NCBI GenBank assembly: GCA_020432595.1
Contig: JAGQGA010000104.1
Span: 1-11,708 of the forward strand
Length of the DNA stretch: 11,708 nt
Reading direction: 5' to 3'
From: Anaerolineales bacterium
GTDB taxonomy: Bacteria; Chloroflexota; Anaerolineae; Promineifilales; Promineifilaceae
The translations under genes were made by a program, and so were the position numbers. Below, piece after piece: positions 1-6,213 of the stretch. Positions within the stretch are counted from its first letter, which is position 1. The number at the start of each line of letters is the position of its first letter. The notes beneath the pieces are model-generated. The model had not been told where the DNA came from. It saw only the letters and a program-made list of their open reading frames with translations, and ran no database searches.

Positions 1-2
1 CC

Positions 3-722
3 ACCACCTTTGCCGACGAGCTTGCCAACGGCACCTACGCCGACACTGTAAGTGCCTCTGAGCAAGAAGCTGTGGCACTGGGTTTGCCCGGCACGCCCGC
101 CGTCATCCTCGACGGCCAAATTTTCGCGGGGCAGCAGTTGCCCTTTGAATACGAAATTTGGGATCAATTCATTGGCTCCGAAATTCAGGTGCGGCAGTTG
201 GCCGAGATGCAATATGATGCGCCGCCGGAAATGACCATAGACACCGAGGCCATTTATCTGGCAACCGTCACCATGGCCTCCGGCGACAGCTTTGTCATGG
301 AGCTATACCCCAAATCCGCCCCGCAAACCGTCAACAGCTTTGTCTTTTTGGCGCAAGAAGGGTGGTTTGATGGTGTCACCTTCCACCGTGTGCTGCCGGG
401 CTTCGTGGCGCAAACCGGCGACCCCACCGGCACAGGACGCGGCGGCCCCGGCTATGTCATCCCTAACGAAATTGACCCAGACCTGTCTCACAGCGAGACG
501 GGCATGGTGGCTATGGCAAACTCTGGCCCCGACACCAACGGCAGTCAGTGGTATATTACCCTGGGTGATGCCACCTTCTTGGACGGTGGCTATACGATCT
601 TTGGCCGCGTGCGCGAAGGCATGGACGTGGTGCAAGCCATTACGCCACGCGACCCCAGCACCGACCCTAACGCACCGCCTGGGGACGTGATTGAAACGAT
701 TACAATCGAAGTGGAGAAATAA
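3..722 (+). CDS. DsbA/thioredoxin-like domain fused to cyclophilin-type peptidyl-prolyl isomerase (5' end missing)
   Basis: The reading frame is open from the left edge, so the true start lies outside the window; 239 residues are visible. The first ~45 residues look like the tail of a DsbA-like thioredoxin fold: ALGLPGTPAVILDG (visible residues 25-38), with the cis-proline in the GTP triplet and a typical DsbA end (IFAGQQLPFE). The CXXC active site would be upstream and is not seen. After a linker, from about residue 75 to the end, comes a compact cyclophilin domain with the family hallmarks FHRV (active-site Arg), QTGDPTGTGRGGPGY, MANSGPDTNGSQ and LDGGYTIFGRV. Cyclophilins catalyse proline cis/trans isomerisation. 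A fused thiol-disulfide domain suggests a folding factor working outside the cytoplasm (inference). The long ATG/GTG-started subframes inside this stretch are not needed. A strong period-7 hairpin begins 7 bases after the stop. Confidence 0.88.
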   Translation, partial: TTFADELANGTYADTVSASEQEAVALGLPGTPAVILDGQIFAGQQLPFEYEIWDQFIGSEIQVRQLAEMQYDAPPEMTIDTEAIYLATVTMASGDSFVMELYPKSAPQTVNSFVFLAQEGWFDGVTFHRVLPGFVAQTGDPTGTGRGGPGYVIPNEIDPDLSHSETGMVAMANSGPDTNGSQWYITLGDATFLDGGYTIFGRVREGMDVVQAITPRDPSTDPNAPPGDVIETITIEVEK

Positions 723-726
723 TAGT

Positions 727-800
727 CATCAGTAATCGGTAATCAGTAACCAGTCAAGCAACTGATTACTGATTACTGGTCACTGATTACCGATTACTGG
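727..800. repeat. Period-7 repeat hairpin (family A, copy 1)
   Basis: The stretch is built of near-tandem 7-mers (GTAATCG, GTAATCA, GTAACCA) on the left and their complements (ACTGATT, ACTGGTC, ACCGATT) on the right. Arms 730-754 and 775-799 pair at 24 of 25 positions around a 20-base loop. The structure fills the gap between the cyclophilin and lipoprotein genes and ends five bases before the lipoprotein ATG. It could act as a terminator, an mRNA stabiliser or a roadblock, or be a passive mobile repeat. A second copy is at 6095-6147. There is no run of T after the stem, so it is not a canonical intrinsic terminator. Confidence 0.85.
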
Positions 801-804
801 AAAC

Positions 805-1521
805 ATGAGAAGGGAGACCTGGTCATTCTACCTATTCGCGGGGGTGTTGCTGTTAGCAAGCCTGGCCTGTTCACTACCGTCATTCGGGGGTGGAAGTTCC
901 GTGGAACCAACGCCCACACCGCCGGGAGACAGCATCACATTCACGGTGCCAGCCTACACCGTTGGGCTACAGCCAGGTGATTCGGTGCCGGGGACTCGTC
1001 TGCAATATGTGGGGCGAAATGGTGATGCGTTTGATGTGGTGATTGATGGCCTGCCGGCCGTCAAACGCACGGGCGACTCCTTTATTTGGGATGGCATCCT
1101 CGCCCCTGGCGTTTTTGCCAACTACAATTTGCGACTGGCGACCGTTATTTTTGGCGAAATGCGCGTGGCTGGCCCTGTCAAACTCACCATTCTCAACCCT
1201 ACGCCTGTTGAACGCACCGACAACACCCCCCTAACGGCTCAAATGGCCTTTAACAATGCGGTTATCAGCTACTATGTGCCAGTAGGGTATGGCATTCCGG
1301 GAACAACGGCCGTTTATCAAGGCCTACGCGACGGGTCTGGCGGTCAACAAGCTGAATTCAGCGGCCTCACCAACTACCCCTACATTGCCGCCGGGGATTC
1401 ACTCATCTGGCAGGGCTACCTGCGCGACAACTTCATCGTCGCCTACAACCTTCGCGCCCTCTCCGTTGGTGAAGAAGGGGTACGCTTCGCCGGCACCGCC
1501 GAACTTTTTATTTTGCCCTAA
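805..1521 (+). CDS. Lipoprotein with two copies of an unrecognised beta-rich domain
   Basis: A 238-residue secreted protein. It begins with a short basic head, a hydrophobic stretch (residues 8-21) and LASLAC with Cys22, followed by a Pro/Thr/Gly-rich linker (residues 28-41). This is a plausible lipoprotein signal peptide, with the -3 residue slightly off the classic lipobox. The mature part is an internal duplication: residues ~46-129 and ~148-236 share PGT...Y.G, then GDSFIWDG/GDSLIWQG, then ANYNLR/VAYNLR, then AG....L.IL. I do not recognise the domain; it looks beta-sandwich-like, and an adhesive or ligand-binding role on the cell surface is a guess. The start is ATG with only a weak TGG upstream, immediately after the family A hairpin. 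The next gene starts four bases after the stop, so the two are probably co-transcribed. One AACGGCCGTT copy (1305-1314) encodes TAV in the second repeat. Confidence 0.85.
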   Translation: MRRETWSFYLFAGVLLLASLACSLPSFGGGSSVEPTPTPPGDSITFTVPAYTVGLQPGDSVPGTRLQYVGRNGDAFDVVIDGLPAVKRTGDSFIWDGILAPGVFANYNLRLATVIFGEMRVAGPVKLTILNPTPVERTDNTPLTAQMAFNNAVISYYVPVGYGIPGTTAVYQGLRDGSGGQQAEFSGLTNYPYIAAGDSLIWQGYLRDNFIVAYNLRALSVGEEGVRFAGTAELFILP

Positions 1522-1525
1522 CGCC

Positions 1526-3028
1526 ATGTCCCCATTCCCGCGCCAACCCGACCCTCTTGTAGCGCAAAACCCATTTCGGGGGCAAAGCTACAGCCACCAG
1601 CCCATCCTGAGCTATCTGGATGCCAGGCCGCTGCTGCCGGAACCCGTGCTGCCAGATACCCCCGAATGGGCAGAAATGTATTGGCGCGGCTGGGAGCTGG
1701 CGTGGCTTAACCTGCATCGTCCCCAGCCCCGTTCTGGCTTTGTCAGTAACTATCTCGGTTCTGCTCTCAACAACCACATCTTTATGTGGGACAACGCCTT
1801 TATGATGCTGTTTGGGGTTTACGGGCGCCGCGCCTTCAATTTTATGGGGACGCTCGACAACCTGTATGCTAAACAGCACGACGACGGCTTTATTAGCCGC
1901 GAAGTTGATAGTGAAACCGGCAGCGACCTCTATTTTCCCTTTGACCCAAACAGCACTGGCCCCAACATTTTGGCCTGGGCAGAGTGGTGCAACTTCCGTA
2001 TTACGGGGGATACGACGCGATTAACGGCCGTTTTCCCCCCCCTCATGGCCCTCCATCGCTGGTACCGCAAAAACCGCACCTGGCAATCGGGGCTATATTG
2101 GGCCACCGGCTTTAGCAGCGGCATGAACAACCAGCCCCGCGTGCCAGACAGCAGCCAGCACCACCGCCACTGGGCCTGGGTAGATGCCTCCTTCCAGGCA
2201 TCGCTCAACTGCTACATTTTGCGCCAAATGGCAGTCGCCTTGGAGCAGCTTAAGCTGGTGCCGGAATTAGCCGACGAGCGGACTACGTTGGCGCAGCAAA
2301 TCAACCAGACAATGTGGAATGAGGCGGATCAGTTTTATCAGGATGTGGACAAAAACGGCCGTTTCTCCCGCGTCAAAAGCATTGGAGCCTACTGGGGCTT
2401 GCTCGACCCCGATGTCATGCCCAACGGCCGGCGCGAAGCCTTCATCCAGCACCTGCGCGACCCCTGGGCCTTCAACCTCCCCCACCGCATCCCCAGCCAA
2501 GCCGCCGACAGCGAAGGCTACAACGCCCTCACCGGCAACCAGTGGCGCGGCGGCGTTTGGCCCTCCACCAACTACATGGTGCTAAAAGGGCTGCACAAAC
2601 ACGGCCAGCATCACCTTGCCCACGAAATCGCCCTCAACCATTTGGAAAACGTCTGGCAAGTGTACCAGCGCACCGACACCCTGTGGGACAACTACGCTCC
2701 TGAATCGGCCAACCCCGGCGAAGATGCCCACCCCGATTTTGTCGGCTGGACCGGCCTTAGTGCCATTGCCATGCTGCTGGAAGATGTCATCGGCCTTAGC
2801 ACCGACTGGCCGCTGCGCCAAGTGCGCTGGAATCGCTACCTCGTCACCGCGCAGCCCTACGGCGTGCGGAACTACCCGCTGGGCAGCGACGGCGTGGCCG
2901 ACTTCATCGGCGATGGCAACAAAATCACCATCCAAACCAACGTCTCCTTCACCCTCACCATTGTAGATGGGTCACAAACCATCAAAGCCCCCATCTCTAT
3001 CGGCACCACGGAGATTGGCCTCACCTAA
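1526..3028 (+). CDS. GH63/trehalase-like (alpha/alpha)6-barrel glycoside hydrolase family protein
   Basis: A 500-residue protein with no signal peptide, so probably cytoplasmic. Motifs match the GH63/GH37/mannosylglycerate-hydrolase type barrel: MWDNAF (87-92), LDNLYAKQHDDGFISRE (110-126), SGMNNQPR (198-205), GNQWRGGVWPSTNYMVLKGL (337-356) and WDNYAPES then DFVGWTGL (387-411). About 70 C-terminal residues form a likely beta-rich tail. These enzymes hydrolyse alpha-glucosides or compatible-solute glycosides; the substrate here cannot be assigned. Two places where relatives usually carry the catalytic acid and base (a G-x-D triplet and a W-E-x-Y motif, recalled from memory) read GMN and WDNY here, so activity may be altered. 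The start is ATG 1526, four bases after the lipoprotein stop. A longer in-frame start at 1289 would overlap the lipoprotein by 230 bases. The gene lies two bases upstream of the EEP hydrolase gene, implying translational coupling. Confidence 0.8.
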   Translation: MSPFPRQPDPLVAQNPFRGQSYSHQPILSYLDARPLLPEPVLPDTPEWAEMYWRGWELAWLNLHRPQPRSGFVSNYLGSALNNHIFMWDNAFMMLFGVYGRRAFNFMGTLDNLYAKQHDDGFISREVDSETGSDLYFPFDPNSTGPNILAWAEWCNFRITGDTTRLTAVFPPLMALHRWYRKNRTWQSGLYWATGFSSGMNNQPRVPDSSQHHRHWAWVDASFQASLNCYILRQMAVALEQLKLVPELADERTTLAQQINQTMWNEADQFYQDVDKNGRFSRVKSIGAYWGLLDPDVMPNGRREAFIQHLRDPWAFNLPHRIPSQAADSEGYNALTGNQWRGGVWPSTNYMVLKGLHKHGQHHLAHEIALNHLENVWQVYQRTDTLWDNYAPESANPGEDAHPDFVGWTGLSAIAMLLEDVIGLSTDWPLRQVRWNRYLVTAQPYGVRNYPLGSDGVADFIGDGNKITIQTNVSFTLTIVDGSQTIKAPISIGTTEIGLT

Positions 3029-3030
3029 TC

Positions 3031-3798
3031 ATGCCTGTTTTGCGCGTCGCCACCATCAACCTCCGCAATCGTCAAGACCGCTGGCAAGAACGACGGCATC
3101 TGCTGGTAGAACAACTGCTGGAAACCATCCCCGATCTGATCAGCCTGCAAGAGATCAGCTTTCCCGTGCGGCAGGGGCGGTGGCTGCGGCAGCAGCTTAA
3201 TCTGCGCCTCAGCGGCTCCGACAAAACCCCCTACCACCTCTATCAACAGCCTAAAAAACACCTCATCAAGGGATATTACGAGGGGATTGGTTTCTTGACC
3301 AAGCTGCCCGTTATTTACCGCGACGCGGTGGGGTTGGGGCATGGCGGGCGGGTGGCACTGCGGCTAAATGTGGAACTGCCCACGCGCCAAACGCTGGATT
3401 TTGTGGCCGTCCATCTGCACCACGTGCCGGCCGACAAACAGGCGCGGCTGGAACAAACGATGCAGTTGGTGGCCTGGCTAAACGGCCGTCGCCGCGTGCC
3501 GCGCCAAATCATTGCCGGAGATTTCAATGCAGTGCCGACTGAACCAGCCATTCAATACATGAAACAGGCGTACCGCTCCGCCTATGCTGAACGATATGGG
3601 CGAGAACCCTTAGCAACCTATCCCACGGCACTGGTGCCAACCGATGGCTGGTCTGGCTGTTTGGACTATATTTTTGTCTCAACGGCCGTTCCCCCCATCC
3701 ACCACGCCCAACTATTTTGCACCCGCCACGCTCCCGACGACAACACCCTCTATCCATCAGATCACGTCGGCGTGTTGGCAACAATTAACTTATCGTAG
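3031..3798 (+). CDS. Endonuclease/exonuclease/phosphatase (EEP) family hydrolase
   Basis: A 255-residue single-domain protein with the complete EEP (DNase I-like) motif set: TINLRN (8-13, metal-binding Asn10), LQE (39-41, metal-binding Glu41), EGIGFLTKLPV (84-94), VAVHLHH (125-131), AGDFNAVP (162-169), LDYIFVS (211-217) and PSDHVGV (242-248, catalytic Asp-His pair). The family cleaves phosphodiesters in nucleic acids, inositol phosphates or sphingolipids, and the sequence does not show which. No signal peptide is visible, suggesting a cytoplasmic enzyme. The ATG follows the glycosidase stop by two bases, so translation is probably coupled. The TAG stop lies inside a perfect 28-bp palindrome. 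Two decamer motifs occur in the gene: 3481-3490 (variant, NGR) and 3681-3690 (exact, TAV). Confidence 0.9.
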   Translation: MPVLRVATINLRNRQDRWQERRHLLVEQLLETIPDLISLQEISFPVRQGRWLRQQLNLRLSGSDKTPYHLYQQPKKHLIKGYYEGIGFLTKLPVIYRDAVGLGHGGRVALRLNVELPTRQTLDFVAVHLHHVPADKQARLEQTMQLVAWLNGRRRVPRQIIAGDFNAVPTEPAIQYMKQAYRSAYAERYGREPLATYPTALVPTDGWSGCLDYIFVSTAVPPIHHAQLFCTRHAPDDNTLYPSDHVGVLATINLS

Positions 3799-3822
3799 GG
3801 CAATTTTGCAAAATTGCCCTAC
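3795..3822. repeat. Perfect 28-bp palindrome overlapping the EEP stop codon
   Basis: GTAGGGCAATTTTG is followed directly by its exact complement, with no loop base; the TAG stop of the upstream gene (3796-3798) lies in the left arm. It sits in the 34-base gap between the EEP gene and threonine synthase. As RNA it would form a stable hairpin with a short forced loop and could act as a weak terminator or an mRNA 3'-end stabiliser; as DNA it could bind a dimeric protein. No T-run follows, so an intrinsic-terminator call is uncertain. Confidence 0.85.
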
Positions 3823-3832
3823 TCTCACAGCT

Positions 3833-5110
3833 ATGAACCACATTCTCGGCCTCCGCTGCCTCATTTGCGGCAAGCTCTATCAGCCCCATGAAGTCATCTA
3901 CGTTTGCCCCGACCACGGCGACGACGGCACGCTAGACGTTGAATACGACTACGCGCAGATACGCAGCCAACTGGCCGCCAACCCACCCGACTGGGCGCGG
4001 CAGGGCATGTTTGCTTATCGGCCGTTGCTCCCCGTTGCCGAAACCACCGCTGCCCCCCCCCTGCACATTGGCGCAACACCCGTTTATGACGCACCCAGGC
4101 TGGCAGCGGCTGCTGGTGTAGCGCAGGTGTGGGTGAAAGACGACGGCCGCAACCCCACCGCCTCCTTCAAAGACCGCGCCAGCGCCATTGCGGTCATGAA
4201 AGCGGCTGAACGAGGGGCCGAAATCATTACCACCGCCAGCACCGGCAACGCCGCCGCCGCTCTGGCCGGTATTGCCGCCGCCACCGGGCAAAAAACCGTC
4301 ATCTTTGTCCCCGCCTCCGCCCCGCAGGCCAAAATCGCCCAACTGCTGACCTATGGAGCCACCGTGCTGCTGGTGGAAGGCAGCTACGACGATGCTTTTG
4401 AGCTATGCCTAAAAGCCACCCACGCTTTTGGCTGGTACTGCCGCAACACTGGCTACAATCCATATATGTCGGAGGGAAAAAAAACGGTCACATTTGAGCT
4501 ATACCAACAGTTGGGATTAGCAATAGGAGAATCTCCAAATCTCCAATATCCAATCTCCAATTTTCCCACCCACATCTTTGTCTCCGTTGGTGATGGCTGC
4601 ATCATCGGCGGCGTGTATAAAGGGTTACGCGATTTGGTGGGGCTGGGGCTGCTGCGGCAAATGCCCAAGCTGATGGGGGTGCAGGCGGTTGGCTCATCTT
4701 ATTTGTATGAGGCGTGGCGCAATGACGAGGATGTTGTGACCAAAGCACCTATTGCTGCCAACACAAGAGCCGATAGTATTAGTGCTGGGCTGCCCCGCGA
4801 CCGCATCAAGGCGATGCGTGCCATCCGGGAAACGAATGGGGCGTTTGTGCAAGTGTCGGACGAGGCGATTTTGGCGGCCATCCCAAAGCTGGCGCAACAT
4901 TCGGGGGTGTTTGCCGAGCCGGCAGCAGCAGCGGCGTATGCGGGGCTGCTGCAAGCGGCAGCAGACGGCCAGGTTGGCCCCAGTGACCGGGTGGCGTTGT
5001 TGATTACGGGCAGTGGGCTGAAGGATGTAGCGGCGGCAATAACGGCCGTTTCCCAAGCCACCACCATCAAACCCACCCTTGCCGCCGTCGAGCAAGCGTT
5101 AAATTTGTAG
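3833..5110 (+). CDS. thrC: Threonine synthase
   Basis: A 425-residue PLP enzyme of the fold-type II family that converts O-phosphohomoserine to threonine and phosphate. The N-terminus carries a zinc-ribbon-like CLIC (9-12) and CPDH (25-28), as in several ThrC lineages. The PLP lysine is Lys113 in NPTASFKDRAS; TASTGNAAAALAG follows as the phosphate/carboxylate loop, and VSVGDGCIIGGVYKGLRDL is the conserved central motif. Start ATG 3833 is chosen because it gives the zinc ribbon; an in-frame start at 3644 would overlap the EEP gene. No good Shine-Dalgarno is visible. Oddity: residues ~233-245 (GESPNLQYPISNF), just before the THIFVSVGDG strand, are encoded by period-7 repeats of AATCTCC and look like an in-frame repeat insertion into a surface loop. 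One decamer motif at 5041-5050 encodes TAV. Confidence 0.92.
   Translation: MNHILGLRCLICGKLYQPHEVIYVCPDHGDDGTLDVEYDYAQIRSQLAANPPDWARQGMFAYRPLLPVAETTAAPPLHIGATPVYDAPRLAAAAGVAQVWVKDDGRNPTASFKDRASAIAVMKAAERGAEIITTASTGNAAAALAGIAAATGQKTVIFVPASAPQAKIAQLLTYGATVLLVEGSYDDAFELCLKATHAFGWYCRNTGYNPYMSEGKKTVTFELYQQLGLAIGESPNLQYPISNFPTHIFVSVGDGCIIGGVYKGLRDLVGLGLLRQMPKLMGVQAVGSSYLYEAWRNDEDVVTKAPIAANTRADSISAGLPRDRIKAMRAIRETNGAFVQVSDEAILAAIPKLAQHSGVFAEPAAAAAYAGLLQAAADGQVGPSDRVALLITGSGLKDVAAAITAVSQATTIKPTLAAVEQALNL
4529..4563. repeat. Period-7 AATCTCC repeat (family B) inside threonine synthase
   Basis: Consecutive near-copies of AATCTCC (ATCTCCA, AATCTCC, AATATCC, AATCTCC, then AATTTTCC) occupy about 35 bases of the coding sequence, in frame. 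The same unit forms the hairpin repeat at 7314-7376. Only one arm is present here, so it does not make a strong hairpin. It encodes Pro/Ser/Asn/Gln-rich residues at a place where other threonine synthases, as I recall them, go directly from the helix to the VFVPVGDG strand. Confidence 0.7.
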
Positions 5111-5111
5111 C

Positions 5112-5145
5112 CGATAGTAGGTGAACTAGTTTTCACCCACTATCG
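5112..5145. terminator. Hairpin between thrC and glycosyltransferase (possible terminator)
   Basis: CGATAGTAGGTGAA pairs with TTCACCCACTATCG around a short loop, with one G-T/A-C type mismatch, two bases after the threonine synthase TAG. It ends only six bases before the next ATG. There is no clear poly-T tail, so it may be an attenuating or mRNA-stabilising hairpin rather than a true terminator. Confidence 0.5.
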
Positions 5146-5151
5146 TTTCCA

Positions 5152-6114
5152 ATGTCTATGAAACCAACCATTTCCATCATTGCCCCCGTCTATAACGAAG
5201 AAGAAGTGCTGGGCGAACTCCATCGCCGCGTAGCCGAAGTGATGGAGCGACAGCCAGACAGTTGGGAACTGCTGCTGGTCAACGACGGCAGCCGCGACCG
5301 TTCGGCCGAGGTCATTGCCCAACTGCACAAAAAAGACAGCCGCGTCAAAGGCATCAGCTTTTCGCGCAACTTTGGCTTTCAGGTCGCCGTCACCGCTGGG
5401 CTAGACCATGCCCAAGGGGAGGCCATCATCCTGACCGATGCCGACCTGCAAGACCCGCCAGAGGTTTACCCCGAAATGATTGCCAAGTGGCGCGAGGGCA
5501 ACGACGTGGTTTATGGGATACGCCAAAGCCGCGAAGGGGAAACGTGGTTCAAGCTGTTTACCGCCAAGCTATTTTATCGGCTCATCTACCGCATCACCAA
5601 CATCAACATCCCGCTCGACACCGGCGACTTCCGACTAATGGATCGGCGGGTGGTGGATGCCATTCGCCGGATGCCGGAGCGCAACCGCTTTTTGCGCGGC
5701 ATGGTTCCCTGGGTCGGTTTTAAGCAAACGGGGGTGACGTTTCAGCGGCAGGCACGGTATGCGGGAGAAGCCAAGTTTAACAGCATCCGCAAAATGCTCC
5801 CCTTTGCCATAGATGCCATCACCAGCTTCTCCTACTTCCCGCTGCAACTGGCAACCTTTTTTGGCTTTGTCTGCGCCGCCCTTAGCGCGTTGGCAATCAT
5901 TGTGGTCATCATCGTGCGGCTGTTTTTGGCAACGCCGTGGCTGGAAGGGCAGGCGACCACGCTGGTGTCGGTGCTGTTTCTCGGCGGGGTGCAGCTCATC
6001 AGCCTGGGGATTATTGGGGAGTATTTGGGGCGAATTTACGACGAGGTGAAGGGCCGGCCGCTCTATTTGGTGGATAAAACGTGGGGCATTGATTCAGTAA
6101 CCAGTAAGCAGTAA
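5152..6114 (+). CDS. Family 2 glycosyltransferase, GtrB/dolichol-phosphate-mannose-synthase-like, membrane anchored
   Basis: A 320-residue protein. Residues 1-215 form a GT-A domain: [14 protein letters not shown] (7-20), LLVNDGS (41-47), FSRNFGFQ (70-77), and [10 protein letters not shown] (95-104) with the metal-binding Asp cluster. DTGDFRLMD (156-164) and RGMVPWVGF (182-190) follow. Two transmembrane segments (about 230-260 and 268-292) lead to the classic tail [17 protein letters not shown] (289-305). Such enzymes transfer a sugar from a nucleotide donor to polyprenyl phosphate on the cytoplasmic face, supplying lipid-linked sugars for envelope glycans or protein glycosylation; the sugar is not predictable. 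A second in-frame ATG two codons on (5158) is an alternative start. The last six codons and the stop lie in a family A repeat, so the C-terminus (SVTSKQ) is repeat-derived. Confidence 0.9.
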   Translation: MSMKPTISIIAPVYNEEEVLGELHRRVAEVMERQPDSWELLLVNDGSRDRSAEVIAQLHKKDSRVKGISFSRNFGFQVAVTAGLDHAQGEAIILTDADLQDPPEVYPEMIAKWREGNDVVYGIRQSREGETWFKLFTAKLFYRLIYRITNINIPLDTGDFRLMDRRVVDAIRRMPERNRFLRGMVPWVGFKQTGVTFQRQARYAGEAKFNSIRKMLPFAIDAITSFSYFPLQLATFFGFVCAALSALAIIVVIIVRLFLATPWLEGQATTLVSVLFLGGVQLISLGIIGEYLGRIYDEVKGRPLYLVDKTWGIDSVTSKQ

Positions 6115-6147
6115 TCGGTAATCAGGGCTGACCGATTACCGATTACA
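6095..6147. repeat. Period-7 repeat hairpin (family A, copy 2) at the glycosyltransferase 3' end
   Basis: Tandem 7-mers CAGTAAC, CAGTAAG, CAGTAAT, CGGTAAT precede GATTACCGATTAC. GTAATCGGTAATC (6111-6123) and GATTACCGATTAC (6134-6146) pair perfectly around a 10-base loop. The left part is coding: the glycosyltransferase stop TAA is 6112-6114. It shares the units and the core CAGTAATCGGTAATCAG with the copy at 727-800. Confidence 0.85.
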
Positions 6148-6180
6148 CATGTTGTTAGAAATGGTTTGGGGAGAGGTGTG

Positions 6181-6213
6181 GGTAGGGAGAAAACTGCCGT
6201 TTTTCTCCCTACC
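6181..6213. terminator. Terminator-like hairpin between convergent glycosyltransferase and moaA
   Basis: A perfect 13-bp stem, GGTAGGGAGAAAA with TTTTCTCCCTACC, closes a 7-base loop and overlaps the moaA stop (6209-6211). The A-rich and T-rich halves of the stem lie next to the loop, so either strand would end in a GC-rich base after a U-rich stretch. It probably serves both converging genes. The loop and inner stem contain AACTGCCGTT, a one-base variant of the window's iterated decamer. Confidence 0.65.

Noticed and set aside
723..804. Insertion-sequence remnant
   Set aside because: There is no transposase fragment or target duplication; the inverted repeats are explained by period-7 units.
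1289..1525. Longer start of the glycosidase gene
   Set aside because: The extension overlaps the well-supported lipoprotein by about 230 bases in another frame; ATG 1526 directly after the lipoprotein stop gives a normal family length.
3644..3832. Longer start of threonine synthase
   Set aside because: It would overlap the end of the EEP gene, including its essential LDYIF and SDH motifs; ATG 3833 gives the expected zinc-ribbon N-terminus.
4699..5136. 145-codon - strand frame opposite threonine synthase
   Set aside because: Antisense shadow; the + strand frame carries the conserved enzyme through this stretch.
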